A stretch of 64,000 nucleotides of DNA from Paraspadella gotoi. Lineage: Eukaryota; Chaetognatha. The translations under genes and the position numbers were made by a program. Positions 25,754-36,157 of the stretch are shown here, piece after piece. The notes beneath the pieces were generated by a model. That model had not been told where the DNA came from. It searched no databases and worked only from the letters and a program-made list of their open reading frames with translations. Every line of letters starts with the position of its first letter. Within the stretch, counting starts at the first letter, position 1. Where the stretch lies: positions 26,447,387 through 26,511,386 of the forward strand of contig CM119266.1 of the NCBI GenBank assembly GCA_051294375.1, read 5' to 3'.

Positions 25754-28700
25754 CCCTCTGTCTCACTCTCTCTCTCTTTCTTTCTCTCTTTTTTTTTCAG
25801 GTTCTGCGTCTGCTGATCAGTTTATTTGTCAATGAAAAAGTTTTCTCCTGCTGCTACTGCTGATTCGTCCGAAAACGATTTGGCCTCTTTTTATTTTTCG
25901 TCAGATCTGCTTTCAGCAGATCCCGACTCTATAATTCACTTTGTCGGTCCGCCCACTCAATCTTGATGGGCATTCACTTATATCATGTCAGAACATCGAA
26001 TTATGATAAATTATCAAAAAAAACGATGTCCGTTCGTCCGTCCGATCGTCCGTCCCACCTTAGAAAAAAATACCAATTACTTGTGATTCGATGGATGGAT
26101 TGGAATGATATTTTGTATGTGGGTAGGGAAGTGTGTGGTTGAGCTGGATATGAAGTTTCGATGGAATCGTCCGAGTGAAAATGAGTTTAAATGGAAAAAA
26201 CAAAAAAATATATTTCACTATTTGAACACCAATTACTCATGAGTGGATGGGGCGATTAATCAAGTTTCGATGGAATCGTTTGAGTGGAAATGAGTTTAAA
26301 TGGAAAAAACAAAGAACCTGTTTCACTAATTGATTGTTTCTTTTTATTTTAAATATAAATGCAAGATGTATTAATTAATAAAATAATTAATCAGTTAATT
26401 AATCAATTAGTCAATTAATTTATCAATAATTAATTAATCAGTCAATTAATCAATCAAAACAAACATTTTGGATCAAATTAATTAATTGCCTAATTAAATA
26501 AATAATAAACTTGAATAAATTAATTATTAATTAATTAAATAATTAACTTGAATTAATTATTAATTAATTATTAATTAATTATTAATTAATTATTAATTAA
26601 TTAATTATTAATTAATTAATTACCGATAATGACCGTGGGCAGATCCGACTTGAAATACAAGATGTATTAATTAATCAAATAATTATTCAGTTAATTAATC
26701 AATTAATTAATCAATAATTAATTAATCAGTCAATTAATCAATTTATTGTTCAATAAATCAATTTATTTATTTATTAATTATTATTTAATCAATCAATCAA
26801 GTCACATTCAATATCTTTCTTATCTGACGTCTCCTAGTAACGAAAAAAAAATATTTGTGGTAGCCTAGAACGTGCAACCTTCGCATCTTAAACAATAATC
26901 AGAATTCTCTCTCTTACTTTTGATTTGGCTCTTTAGCTCTCACTCTTTGCCTCACTCTTTCTCTGTCGCTTTTTTTTTGTTTCTGCATCAATTTCAGAAC
27001 TTTTGCTCACTTACTCAGCCTTGTTATGTCATAAACAATTAAACATGTCCAAATTTACCTTTCTATTTCTTTTGTTAATATTATAATTTCTATAATTACA
27101 GTCTTTGATACATTAAAAAATAATTCCTATCAATGTTATAAGGAGGAAAAAAACTTATTAATTTTTTTTAATTTAAAAAACATTACAGTATTATTATTAA
27201 AAGTAATGGTTTATCAAAATTAATAGAAAATGATCGTAATAACATAAGATAAGAAAAACTGTCCTCCATATCCCTCTTGAATACTTATGGAAGGAACATA
27301 AATGAAAAAAAAAAGAAAAAACGAAATTTAAAAAAAAACTTTTTCAGACCATGCTTACAAAGAATTATAATTTTGCATAAAAAATAAATAACAAAAAAAT
27401 AAAAACATCAGATTGTGACAAAATCGATTGGAAAAATCTGATTTTTTTCAAAATGCAAAATTATTTCTCAAGTTCCTTATTTATAATTCTCCATGAGACA
27501 AATGTTTTTTCGAAAATTAAAATATTCAACTTTTTATTAATAAAAATCATTTTAATAGGCTCCACAGTACGATCGAGTCTTTTAGACAACGAAATCTGAA
27601 CTTACATGTAATTACCATCTTTCTTAGATCTCATCTGTTTAAGTATGAAAAAGCTTACCTCATTTAAAAAAACGGTAGTCTCAGTTATCTCCTTCACAAC
27701 TTATCACTTAGAACTTCCAAAAGGATAATAATTTCTATGAGTATAAAACACGGTAAGACATGATTTCTCTCATATGATTGTTTATCTAATCTCATATCTA
27801 ACTGTTAACTATTTAACTTATGACTTCTAAGCATGTTGACTTTTTAGTATAGATCATTTTTAAAGATCGAATTCCTCATAAGACATCTCTACTGTCTTCT
27901 TTACTTACATAACAAGTTCTTTAGTGTAAGACGCCACCACTATCTCGCATACAATTTTTTTTCTTTTCAACGCTTTCCCTGATTCTTTTCTTCACTCTTT
28001 CTTCTCTTCTTATATTTCCTCTTCTCTTCCTCCCTTACTTTCCCTCAATCTGTACACATACCATGTTTCTACGCACCCCTACCTTTTTCTGCGATTCATG
28101 GCACTTTCCTCCACCTTTTTTCTCTCCTTCTCTTTTCCCTTTCTTTTCCCTTCTTTTTCTTTCAATCTTTCCCCTCATTCCTACCTTTTATTTACTCACA
28201 TTTTTTCCCCCATTTGCCTATTTTTGTTTGCTCTTTGGCCCCATTTCATTTTCTCCCTTCTTCCTTTTCTGTCTTTCTCTTTCTTACCCTCTCAACACGT
28301 TTACATTGCAGCCATATCAAAGAAAATCTTTCAATATTGCATATCATAAGAAAGATCATTTAACGGTCAACGGAGGGTCTTTTATTTCAGTTTCTGGATG
28401 TCCCTAGCACAATTTAGCTTACAATTCAGCAGATTCTTGCGGAATCAATATTCTCGCAAACAATCTGCTCATCTTTCAGAAAAACACAAAGTTCCTCGAC
28501 GCTTTCCATTGGGTTAAATGGGGATGCGGTTTTTTTTTGTTTGCTTCTAACGTCTAGAGATCACCCGAATCTGGTTTTAAAACTTAATAAATGACTTGAA
28601 ATATATCTTTCCTTTTATCATAAATAAATGCAAGTCACACAAAAGTTACCAAATTAAAATTTGTCTTTAATAAATTATTTGCTCGGCCTAAAGAAAAGAG

Positions 28701-31700
28701 TCTTTATTTCATAATTTGTATGGTGTTAAAAGCTTATTTGTGGACTGCTATCTTTTCCTGTTAGTTCTACAGCCATATTAAACTATTCTTTGTTATCAAT
28801 CTTAATAAAAACGTAAACTGACGACTTTTGATTGTCACTTTTAAAAATGATTATAAGTGAACTATGACATGATATAACACTCAGAAAATATTTACCTCAC
28901 TCAAGGGTGAAGACAAGTATAGTGGGAAGAAAGGAATCTCCAAATAAACAAAATTTTCTCCAACTTCCCCTTGGCATTCAACAATCTGAAGAACGAAGTG
29001 AAAATGACAAAAAACTCGCGACATAATTTTTTTTCTAAAAACAGTGCAAAAACTGTACTCTTATATGATAGAAATAGCTGACATGTTTAACCAATCGTAT
29101 TTTTGGTCCTAATTTATATTATGGTTGGCAAATTAAATTACATTTTGTTAAATAGTAACTGAACAATACTGGACAGAATAGTTTTTCTCTGAATCAGAGG
29201 ATTCTAAGCAGAGCTATACTAAACTTTAAAATATTGTTATAAAAATTTATACCTAAAGTTCTAAGAAGATGCTTTTCCCAAAAATGTCTCTTAGAATCTT
29301 TCTTAAAAACGCCAAACAAGTCACAGCCACAAAAATGAATACAAAAACTAGAAAAAAGCAATATTGTTTTGTCATTCTGATTTAGAGATATTTGGTTGAT
29401 TGTTAAGCCTTAAATTTCCTTTAAATGAAAAAATTATAGGTTTAAAAGATAGCTCTTGATCTCTAGTAGTAAATTGAGTTTGAATATAACTTTTTTTAAT
29501 AAACAAGTTTAACCCAGATCAATTACAATAACGATGGTAAGAAATTTTGTCACCGTTTTAAGCTACTTTTAGCCTGATTTTTTACATATTTTGATTATCT
29601 TTGCGATCGTACTGATGAAAAACAGTCATGTAAAGAGAGCCTATGTTCGTTTGAATATATGGCATATGTTAGTAATCAGACAGAGCATAAATTTTGGTCA
29701 CAAGATAAAAAATTTTGCATGAGAATAGCGTGAATAAGTTTTTCCACGAGACTGTGCACCGCGACTTATACTTTCTTTTCGTTTTTAAATTGAATGTGAT
29801 GTTAAGTCTTAACTTCAGATCAAAATTTTTTACTAAAATGTGGACTGTAGTAGAAATCGAGCGACTAATTGAGAAATAACAGCGCGCCGAATGTTGAAAC
29901 ATTTTGAACATTGGAATATTTCAGTTTCCTTACTTTTCCCCCACTTATTATTAAAACAAGAATGATTTTTTTGTAGCCAGATATTTTCTTATGTTTTTTC
30001 ACGACTCACTTAATTCAAGAGACGAATCTTCTGCGGCTGCCATTTCGTCATATCCCGATAAGACATTATCGAAGGACGAGATTTTTTCGCGGGAGGTGGA
30101 AGGAAGTCGCGCCGTATCTGGTCGAGTCCGAGGGGTCGAGGTCACCGATGATCGTCGCGCGGTTTGCGGTCGAGAGATGGTCCTGCGGGACTCGCAACCA
30201 GCGACTTCCATTCGGTGAAGGGAATCTCTATGGCCGAATTTTAATTACAAAATGTAAATGGCACGACCAATATAGAGATTATATATCATTAAATAAAAAC
30301 TAAGCTATCTCGCCAAAATTTAATTTTTTGTTCAATTTAGATAATTAAAAATATTTTAATATTATAAATTCGTGTACAAATTAGAGTTTTTACTTTAAAC
30401 AACGATATAATTGTTTAACGGACATGTTTCGACTCTGTTTCGACTCTTTTTCAGATGACGGAGTCGAAACATAATTACATAAATATTATAAATAAAACTG
30501 TGGTAATAACTTCTCTCTCTCTCTCTCTCCCCCTTCTTTCACACAAAAAACTGTCCAAAATTTCACAAATCATTGACGCCGAAGAAGGCTTGCATTCAAA
30601 GCCGAAACATGTACGTTTTTCTATGAAAATAAAAATTCGTTGTGAATTAAAACCATTTTACCTCTATAAATTAGAACCAAATTCCGAAACTCGATCCCAA
30701 ACCTTTTTTCGTAATATTTTTATATTTTTGGATAGAGAATGACTGGAATAATGTAAATCTTAAGTTATATCTAAATTGGCCAATGGGTTTAGAAGAAATC
30801 GACCAAAAACAACCAAAATTCCTCTCCCTTTTTTCAACATTTTCGCCTTTTAAGATTTTCGCCGATTCTGACTTCCTCTTACAAACTTATAATTCCGCTA
30901 GTTAATTTTTTTTCCTTTCATGAGCGAAAGGAATCCACAACTTTCTAATATTTTATAATTTCTAGGTAAAAAAAGTGTAATGTCTTGTGAAGCCTGTGAA
31001 AGTTGAGTAATTAAAAAAATTGCCTATTTTATTATTAAAAAATGGAAATTAAAGTGAAGAAGTTGAACATCTTCTGGCTCCTTTCAGTAAACATCCCTGT
31101 TCTCTAAAATAGGATAATGTTTACTTTTTGCTGGTGGAAAAGAAAGATAAATACTTAGACTGTGATGGGGTGAATAATATTTTGTAGAATTTTGTAAGCA
31201 TGCTTGTAAAATCAGACAAGCAATTATTTAAGTGATAAACAATTTACATTTTCTTTATCCAAAAAACTTTTAAGTTTTACTAGAGTACAATTTAGCTTTT
31301 TTTCTTTCAGAATCATTAAAAAGAATTTAATTTTTATTTATTCTTATGGGGTGTCATTAGTTTTAAAATTAATTATAATTTTGACTTAGTTTGACACTCA
31401 CCCTGTAAAGAGATTTCAGCAAAAATAATTATAAAATTGTATCTTGAATGTGCCCTATGATTATGGCTTCATTTTGGTACTATTGCCAACCATTTATCTT
31501 TGTTCCTTCAAAAGATATTAGGAAAAATAAGTTTTTTCTCTTAACCTTCCTTTTAATTTCTTTTTAAATAAAAATTTCGCGATGAAAACTGGACCAATTC
31601 ACTTTACCATGTTGGTTTAATATGAAAAAATTGGTCAATAATAAAAAGAAAAATAGAACGAGCTCTAGGGACACAAGGCTTTTGGAATCTCATAATTCAA

Positions 31701-32384
31701 AGGACCATTTATAATGCTAACATACCCTAATCCCGTTTGTAATTTTAAAAAAGTGAAATTTCCCTTTCATTTCTATAGTAAAAATGAGTTTTGAAAATCC
31801 TCCGGAGATGAGTAGTTCATTTCCCCTGGCTTGTTTGATAGTAAAATCTTTATCAAAAGCCACAAGAAGAAAGGAACGAGCTCTTGAGATGCAAAGCTGT
31901 CGGAATCGGGTGTTTTTACAACTGTTTTCTACCGGAATTTCTTGCAGGCTCGTTTGTAAAGTTGGGCAGTCAGATTCGAACGGAAATCTCTATTAGAAAA
32001 ATGTTGAATTTTTTTTTAAGCAAGATTTTCGCCTATATAAATAAAACTAAATCATAGACTAATACGGTAGACGTTGCTGTCGTTGCTGGTTACCTTTTTT
32101 TCGTGTTAGTGTAAAAGCATTTTGGTGTGGAAGTGTCAACCACACTTTTGACAGAAGATATCTTCTTGTAATGAGCGTTCATGTTGAGCATAATGTTGTA
32201 CTAAAACAATGCAAAGAAAGCATAAACTATTTTTTCAAAACAAGGAATATAAAATCATTTAATTTCTAACCTGTGCTATCCATTTTGAGGGCAAAGGGGA
32301 TAATGGGCCGCTTTTGGTGACCATGTTTCCTCTCATAGAAGAACCAGCGGTGGTTTTATGCGATTGGACTGACTGCATGATCAT
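10644..32384 (-). CDS. SPATA7: SPATA7 homologue, complete six-exon gene (580 aa)
   Basis: Minus-strand exons: 32384-32271, 32200-32094, 30227-30010, 17547-17068, 16990-16830, 11306-10644. Donors are GTTAGA, GTAACC, GTGAGT, GTTAGT and GTCAGA; junction phases are 0, 2, 1, 1, 0, and the sum is 1743 nt, an exact open frame. TAA directly precedes the first ATG in frame. Family-like parts: N-terminal GNMVTKS (exon 1), NMNAHYKKISSVKSVVD at residues 44-60 (exon 2), SFSPRIL and SKHYYRP at about 266-290 (exon 4), and the conserved EEQELVYLKFVQDVT block with its helical follow-on at about 475-536 (exon 6). The vertebrate protein is about 600 residues and works at the connecting cilium/transition zone with RPGRIP1. 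Residues between about 73 and 265 are Ser/Arg-rich and diverged. It shares its promoter with the zinc-finger gene. Orthology is inferred from remembered family features, not a search. Confidence 0.85.
11460..11690. repeat. SINE-like GC-rich unit in SPATA7 intergenic/intron 5 region
   Basis: A short GC-rich unit in AT-rich intron: GACCCGGTGGCTCATTGC near its start, GCGGGAAGCGTGAGGACGGC in the middle and AAGCCTATCCTGTCCAGCG near its end. GGTGGCTCATTGC resembles a pol III A box. No tRNA fold was found and no second full copy was seen in the window. Confidence 0.35.
12161..14700. mobile_element. Non-autonomous DNA transposon, GACACAATG family, copy 2
   Basis: Same inverted ends as the copy at 5882 and the same internal order, lying in SPATA7 intron 5. 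It is longer, mainly because of a 348-bp insertion at 12325-12672. Flanking bases (ATAA left, ATAT right) do not form an exact duplication. The frame 13173-13421 is AT-rich, begins inside repeat sequence and matches no protein family that I know. Confidence 0.75.
12325..12672. mobile_element. GC-richer insertion inside the second transposon copy
   Basis: The related copy at 5882 reads GACTGAATATAG directly into GGTGAAAGATGAT; here 348 bp separate these two pieces, bounded by ATAG at 12321-12324 and 12669-12672. The insert has an AT-rich first third with TTTATTTATTTATTTACAG, then a GC-rich part (CATTCGGGCCGAGGGCAGC) and a GA-rich end. It could be a solo LTR or SINE; the termini are not diagnostic. 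Confidence 0.6.
14701..16540. other. AT-rich intronic sequence
   Basis: Lies in SPATA7 intron 5. No gene is visible. A hammerhead-like relic (TTGATGA ... AGACTCAGGAGTC-GAAAC-TTGTC) lies at 15707-15744. Confidence 0.4.
16548..16680 (+). repeat. SINE-like repeat, copy 2
   Basis: Contains CCGCCTTGGGGATGTGG, the hairpin AGCCTGG/CCAGGA and GAGAGGGGGTTAAAGAAG, all parallel to the unit at about 5690-5815. It lies in SPATA7 intron 5. Confidence 0.5.
18087..19520. mobile_element. Composite element with AACCGTTA subterminal repeats
   Basis: The left end (GTTCCGATAACCGTTAACTG) and the right end (ACAGTTATCGGAAC, an inverted match) each carry several palindromic TAACGGTTA units, at 18090-18180 and 19435-19495. 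TACAGGG lies just outside both ends. The interior holds a pyrimidine-rich tract (18245-18475), a GC-rich SINE-like unit (about 18515-18780) and a PLE-terminus relic with a hammerhead-like motif (about 19262-19380), so the element has taken up other repeats or was assembled from them. It lies in SPATA7 intron 3. Confidence 0.6.
18510..18780 (+). repeat. GC-rich SINE-like unit
   Basis: GC-rich block starting CTTGTGGCGGTATATTC and ending GGCAACCCGGCTGTTACTAT, inside the AACCGTTA element. The 74-codon open frame at 18637 crosses it but runs into the AT-rich flank and has no family resemblance. Confidence 0.35.
20110..21365. repeat. 1.2-kb dispersed repeat, left copy of an inverted pair
   Basis: The reverse complement of 30815-32027 follows this stretch collinearly: GCTTAAAAAAAAATTCAAC, GGGGAAATG-ACTACTCATCTCCGGAG, TTTTTACTATAGAAATGAAAG, and finally GGCGAAAATCTTAAAAGGCGAG. 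The two copies sit in SPATA7 introns 3 and 2, on either side of exon 3. The 81-codon open frame at 20276 is part of the repeat and is not kept open in the other copy. Confidence 0.75.
22366..22578 (+). pseudogene. Non-LTR retrotransposon fragment (RT C-terminal region)
   Basis: Seventy open codons whose second half has the LINE reverse-transcriptase tail pattern: a hydrophobic LLYGCEV segment followed by MNRLNVAVNDCVRNIFGYNRW, like the (Y/L)YGSE ... LN ... RxIFG region after the RT thumb in Jockey/CR1-type elements. No catalytic domain or endonuclease is found nearby, so it is a severely truncated relic in SPATA7 intron 3. Confidence 0.5.
22640..23630. other. AT-rich intronic sequence, nothing recognised
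   Basis: Intron 3 of SPATA7. Neither strand shows coding content, RNA genes or clear repeat ends. Confidence 0.4.
23635..24375 (+). repeat. GATCTGC-palindrome repeat family, nearly complete copy
   Basis: Starts AACAAGTTTGAGCAAACAAT-GTCGGATCTGCC and ends with the GGGCGGACCGACG ... GTCGGGATCTGCTG terminal region. In between lie the TTAATTAA-rich tract, CACACACATAATTTCATTCC, a GGACGGACAGAC microsatellite and TTTTTTTGTATAATTTATCA. The terminal palindrome is decayed here. Other copies are at 25903-26652 (inverted), about 43082-44407 and 57045-57745. Confidence 0.75.
25540..25885 (+). repeat. CTG-rich/(TC)n repeat unit
   Basis: ACGAGTCTGCAGCTGG, GGGGCTCTTTC, CTCCTGCTGCTTCTGCTGC, a long (TC)n run at about 25712-25755 and TCTGCTGATCAGTTTATTTG. 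The same order occurs at about 51360-51720 and 61320-61700, so this is a mobile unit and not a coding polyglutamine or polyleucine tract. Confidence 0.65.
25903..26652 (-). repeat. GATCTGC-palindrome repeat family, inverted copy
   Basis: Begins with the terminal palindrome CAGATCTGCTTTCAGCAGATC and GTCGGTCCGCCCACTC, and ends GACCGTGGGCAGATCCGAC: the mirror of the copy at 23635. About 300 bp of TTAATTAA-type sequence precedes the end. The two copies lie 1.5 kb apart in opposite orientation within SPATA7 intron 3. Confidence 0.75.
27100..29990. other. Intronic sequence with a pyrimidine-rich tract
   Basis: SPATA7 intron 3. A 350-bp T/C-rich stretch (about 27955-28310) gives Phe/Ser/Leu-rich open frames in two plus frames at once, the sign of a low-complexity artefact. 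I see no genes, RNA genes or transposon ends in the rest. Confidence 0.5.
30415..30620. repeat. Two PLE-terminus-like relics with hammerhead-like motifs
   Basis: At 30420-30455 (minus) and 30575-30613 (plus) are decayed GAGTC-GAAAC-ATGTC and AAGGCT ... AGCC-GAAAC-ATGT motifs like those at the ends of the PLE at 51817. In both, the CUGAUGA box is mutated (CTGAAAA; CCGAAGA). They lie in SPATA7 intron 2. Confidence 0.4.
30815..32027. repeat. 1.2-kb dispersed repeat, right copy of an inverted pair
   Basis: Reverse-complement partner of 20110-21365, by eye about 80-85% alike. It ends 67 bp before SPATA7 exon 2. It contains the CCCTATGATTATGGCTTC module shared with the GACAC transposons. Confidence 0.75.
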
Positions 32385-32792
32385 TTAAGTGTATTGTAAT
32401 TGGTAAGCAGTCGATGTATTAGGGAGTACTATGCATTATTAAATATTCATGAGAGGGAATGCAGTTCTGTTTTTTCGTTTCCAAAGAGATTTTAGGTTCT
32501 ATGAAAACAAATGCCTAACGGAAATTCCAAGTTTTGTATTTTAATTATTTTAGCCAACTAATTAATGTCTTAATGACAGAAATATTTTCGTCACATTTTT
32601 TATTTGAAATTTTTTGCTTAAATATTTGTATTTTTTATCTTTATCTGATTAAACAACGACATTATTTTGAAGAATTTGAATGTTCCCTGACTGCGTTTTG
32701 GTAAGGCTGATCCTGTTCTTCCTGTTTCAAGCTACTGGATTTCGACCTGCATACTGCGGGTCTGTTTTAGTTGAATTCGGATTGATTTTAAA
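32385..32792. promoter_or_regulatory. Bidirectional promoter region of SPATA7 and zinc-finger gene
   Basis: The two start codons lie 408 bp apart, head to head. The interval is free of the repeat families that fill the rest of the window, as expected for a maintained regulatory segment. No TATA box or CpG island is clear. 5' UTRs must be short or overlapping. Confidence 0.6.
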
Positions 32793-34783
32793 ATGGATCG
32801 ACTCGCGTCTATGCCTTCGGGTCGTTTTGACATTCTCATAGCTTATCAAAAGTTTCTTAACATCCCTAAATTTTCTTTTGAGTGTGAATACTGCCATTTA
32901 CGGGTCAGCAATCCCAAGTTACTGCAGCATCATAAAAATATTCAACATGAAGATGATGTAAGTTTAAATATTCACGATTTGTAAATTGCAGGTTCAAAAT
33001 TTATTACCTTTTTTATCAGAGTCAAACCGATCAGCACAAAATTCAAGCTTTGGCATTTGATGAATTCTGGGACCGCATAAGGGTTAATGCCCCTCTTAAT
33101 TATTTCATCAACAATTATTCCTGCCAAAAACATAATGCACCTACAAAGTCAAATTTGCTTTGCTCGGAGACTTTAGATGTAGCTAAAGTTAACTCTCTTC
33201 AAAAATTACCTGCCTCTTCGGAGCAACAGAAAAAAGCTGTCGACAAGCGAGTTGCAAACCAGGATTGCATAGAATTATCCTCTTCTGATGAAGGTTTAAC
33301 TGAAGTTGAAAATTTATTCCCATTTATTCATAAAAATTCTGTGGAGAAACTTTCACAATCTGAAACTCAGAAACAGTCAAATTCTGCTGGGAGAGTTTCA
33401 ACAAAAATATCGGAGAACCCGGAATATGGTGATCAAGTTTCAGATTTAATTCCTGATATCGAAAAAATAAATTATTCTTCAGGAGTTAAAGAGGAAAAGA
33501 ACCAATTATCCGATATATCGAGTAATTTGTCTAATTCAGATTGTGTCGAGGAACAAAGAAAATCTCCTTTGGTGTTTTATATTAAGGATTTGCAACGAAG
33601 TAGCAAGTTTTTAAACAAGAATGGTTCGGAAGCGGAGACGAGCTTAGATTATTCGAGGTCAAAACCGTTTAACTCGGCATCTGTTAGTAATATTTATGAC
33701 CAAATTAAAAAAGGATCAAGGAGAGAAAATTCAAAAGAGAAAGAGCTTAAGAAAAAAAAATTGAAATCTGAGAAGTCTTCTTCCAAGAGGCATATACCTT
33801 CTAAGTTAGAGAAGCGATTATCATATTCCAACGGTGTTTTTTCTCAAAATGAAAGTAAGAAAAAGCATCTGGTTCATAAAGTAAGCGAAAAATTCTTAAA
33901 TGTTTTGCCAGAAGACAAAGTTGATGTTCAAAGAAAGCGGCGTGCGAAGGAAATTGAGGAAATTGGTCAACGCGATGAAGATATGCAGGAAAAACAACAA
34001 GCTGAAGTGAAAAAAAAACGTAAAAAATTTAAAAATGTAACTTACACTTCCTTTAAAGATGAGCGATATGAATTTGATGAAAGTGATGATACTCGATCAT
34101 ATTCAGATGATCCAACAATCGTGAGTTCAATAATTCCTTTAAACTTAAAAAACCAAGGAAATATGTCGAAGAATTCGGGCGAGGAAAAGTCAAATGATTT
34201 TAGTTCCTATTTACAATCTAAAAAATGGTTTAAACAAATTGGTCCTTCAGGAGAATTGATACTTATAAGCGGTGATGACATTTCTTTTCAACCATTGGTC
34301 GACGCTTTAGAAGGAGATACAAAGGAAGGTAGTCAAACAGTTGTGCTTAGCTCTAAATATTCAGTTGTCAGTGTTGACGACAATTATAAGAACAAAGTAA
34401 AAGAAATTAATGGAAAGAAAACGCTGTCTAGTGACCTCACTGAATCGATTACTGTTAAGAATGAAAATGTATATGATCATAACCTTCAGGAGCCTACAAA
34501 AGACTTAGTCACCTTGTGCTATTTTTGTTTAAGTGAAACAATTTTCTTTGAAGGAACACTGGACAACTTTCGTGGGCATCTTTGGAAACACTTGATTGAA
34601 TATGATACAGAGGCAGAGTGTCCCTTAGATTGTGATGAAGAGTTCAATAGTGATTTAAGAGAAATGGCTATTCATTTCTTTACCAAACACCAGGGTTTAC
34701 CTGCTGTTTTATGTAGTTTTTGTGAAAGTAATTTCTTATTTGAACACGAGTTATATGCTCATGTTTGCCCAAAATGTAAATAA
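32793..34783 (+). CDS. C2H2 zinc-finger protein, two exons (642 aa)
   Basis: Exons 32793-32957 and 33020-34783, joined in phase 0 across a 62-bp intron (donor GTAAGT, acceptor TTTATCAG). Residues 31-52 form a C2H2 finger (C31, C34, H47, H52; spacing CX2C-X12-HX4H). The last 90 residues hold three more Cys/His clusters: CYFC with paired His, CPLDC with HFFTKH, and CSFC with HELYAH and a final CPKCK. Between them is a long disordered Ser/Lys/Glu-rich part with strongly basic runs (about 270-350), likely nuclear localisation, and an IELSSSDEG segment (about 92-100) shaped like a SUMO-interacting motif. A nuclear DNA- or chromatin-binding role is inferred; I do not recognise the orthologue. The small intron and divergent promoter with SPATA7 are intact. 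Confidence 0.8.
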
Positions 34784-35078
34784 ATTTAATTCCGCCTTTA
34801 AGTGTACTAGCACTAAGTATATTTTATTTTATAAGAGACGCACTTTTTAGTTCATGGTTAAGAGTTTATACCTAATGAGTTCATAATTTTTAATAATTAT
34901 TCATAATTCAATAATTCATAATTTTTAATAATTTATATTGAGAACAAAGTATTATAATCGTCCTGTTCAAGATATTTAAGAATGTTTTTAACCATCTTGA
35001 AAACTGATTAATATGTAATCTGTGAAATGCATCTACCATATCCATATTCAATACTGATTGTCCATTAAATCACTATTC

Positions 35079-35084
35079 AATAAA
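35079..35084 (+). terminator. Likely poly(A) signal of zinc-finger gene
   Basis: AATAAA about 300 bp after the stop codon, followed by a T-rich stretch. An earlier AATAAA overlaps the stop codon and is less plausible. Confidence 0.45.
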
Positions 35085-35769
35085 TTCTTCTGATAATATA
35101 AATATTGTTTTGATTTATGAAATGCGACTTAAACCGAATGTCTTGACGTCCCCGAAATTATTTATTGCTCGCGGATCAATAACAAAATATTGCGCTGATG
35201 AAAACAAAAATATATTTTCTTCTTAAAGGCTACTACCGCAACGAGAAGATAAATCCAAAACAATGTAATTTACTATTCTATTTTGCTAGTTTTACCTTTT
35301 AATTTAATCGCATTTTAACTGCACTGTCTTTTTACCGCATTCCAAGTTTCTTATTTTCATATATTGAAATAAAATATCTTCAAGGGAACACGAATCCACA
35401 TTATATCCTATATATATATGAAATTGGTACAACCAATATAATATAATGGTGGAGATGTTCCACCTTACACTATAATCAGGCAGTGCAGTTGCAGTACTTG
35501 GGTCAAAAGTCGACTAAATCAGTGGCTGCGCCAATACATGTAAATTGCTTTCTCGGGATTCAACTCAACTGTTTCTTCGGCAGAAATACAATTTTGCAAG
35601 TTGAAAAGTTATTTTGTAAATTAAAATAATATTTGAATTTATTATTGTAATTATTATTGTAATTGTATTTGTAGGATTCATTTGACTTCAGAGTATACGA
35701 TTTTTTGGTTTATTTAAAAAATGCTGACCAAAAATACTTTAGTTTAAAATTCTTTACAGCATCTGTGAA

Positions 35770-35990
35770 AGACGATGCCGTGAGCAGTTCACCGTCCGTT
35801 CACACAAGGTCCAAAACTTCGGATCGGGCTGTAGTCCTTCACTAGAGGTGGGTTCAACACCCTGTCGCGCTTTGTGTGAATAAGCAGGGCGCGAACACGA
35901 GTCCTTTGGGTTGGGAGGAGCTCGTGCTACCTCCGGCGCTAAAGCTGCTGCTGATTCTCAGGATTTGAAATACTAGTTTTACTACCGCTA
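35770..35990 (+). repeat. SINE-like GC-rich unit
   Basis: GC-rich block in AT-rich DNA with GTGGGTTCAACACC, close to a pol III B box (GGTTCRANNCC), about 50 bp after GGATCGGGCTGTAGTCC. This suggests a tRNA- or 5S-derived SINE head. No cloverleaf could be folded by eye, so it is not called a tRNA gene. Confidence 0.35.
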
Positions 35991-36157
35991 CGCATCGGTC
36001 TATAATTTTTTGTATTTTTTTGCATTTCGCAGACGTAGTCAGTGACTTATTAAGTTTAATCTTTTGGAGATAGAAGTAAATATGTAGTAACTAATGTAAT
36101 TCTTGTAGTATTTCATTGTCAAGTTACCTTTTGGTAATCTTAAGATAGCATGATATA

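Noticed and set aside
28063-28407. 114-codon open frame rich in Phe, Pro and Ser
   Set aside because: Two plus frames are open at once over a T/C-only stretch. The composition is that of low-complexity DNA, with no start context or splice partners.
35770-35990. tRNA gene
   Set aside because: Only a B-box-like segment is convincing; no anticodon stem or acceptor stem could be folded.
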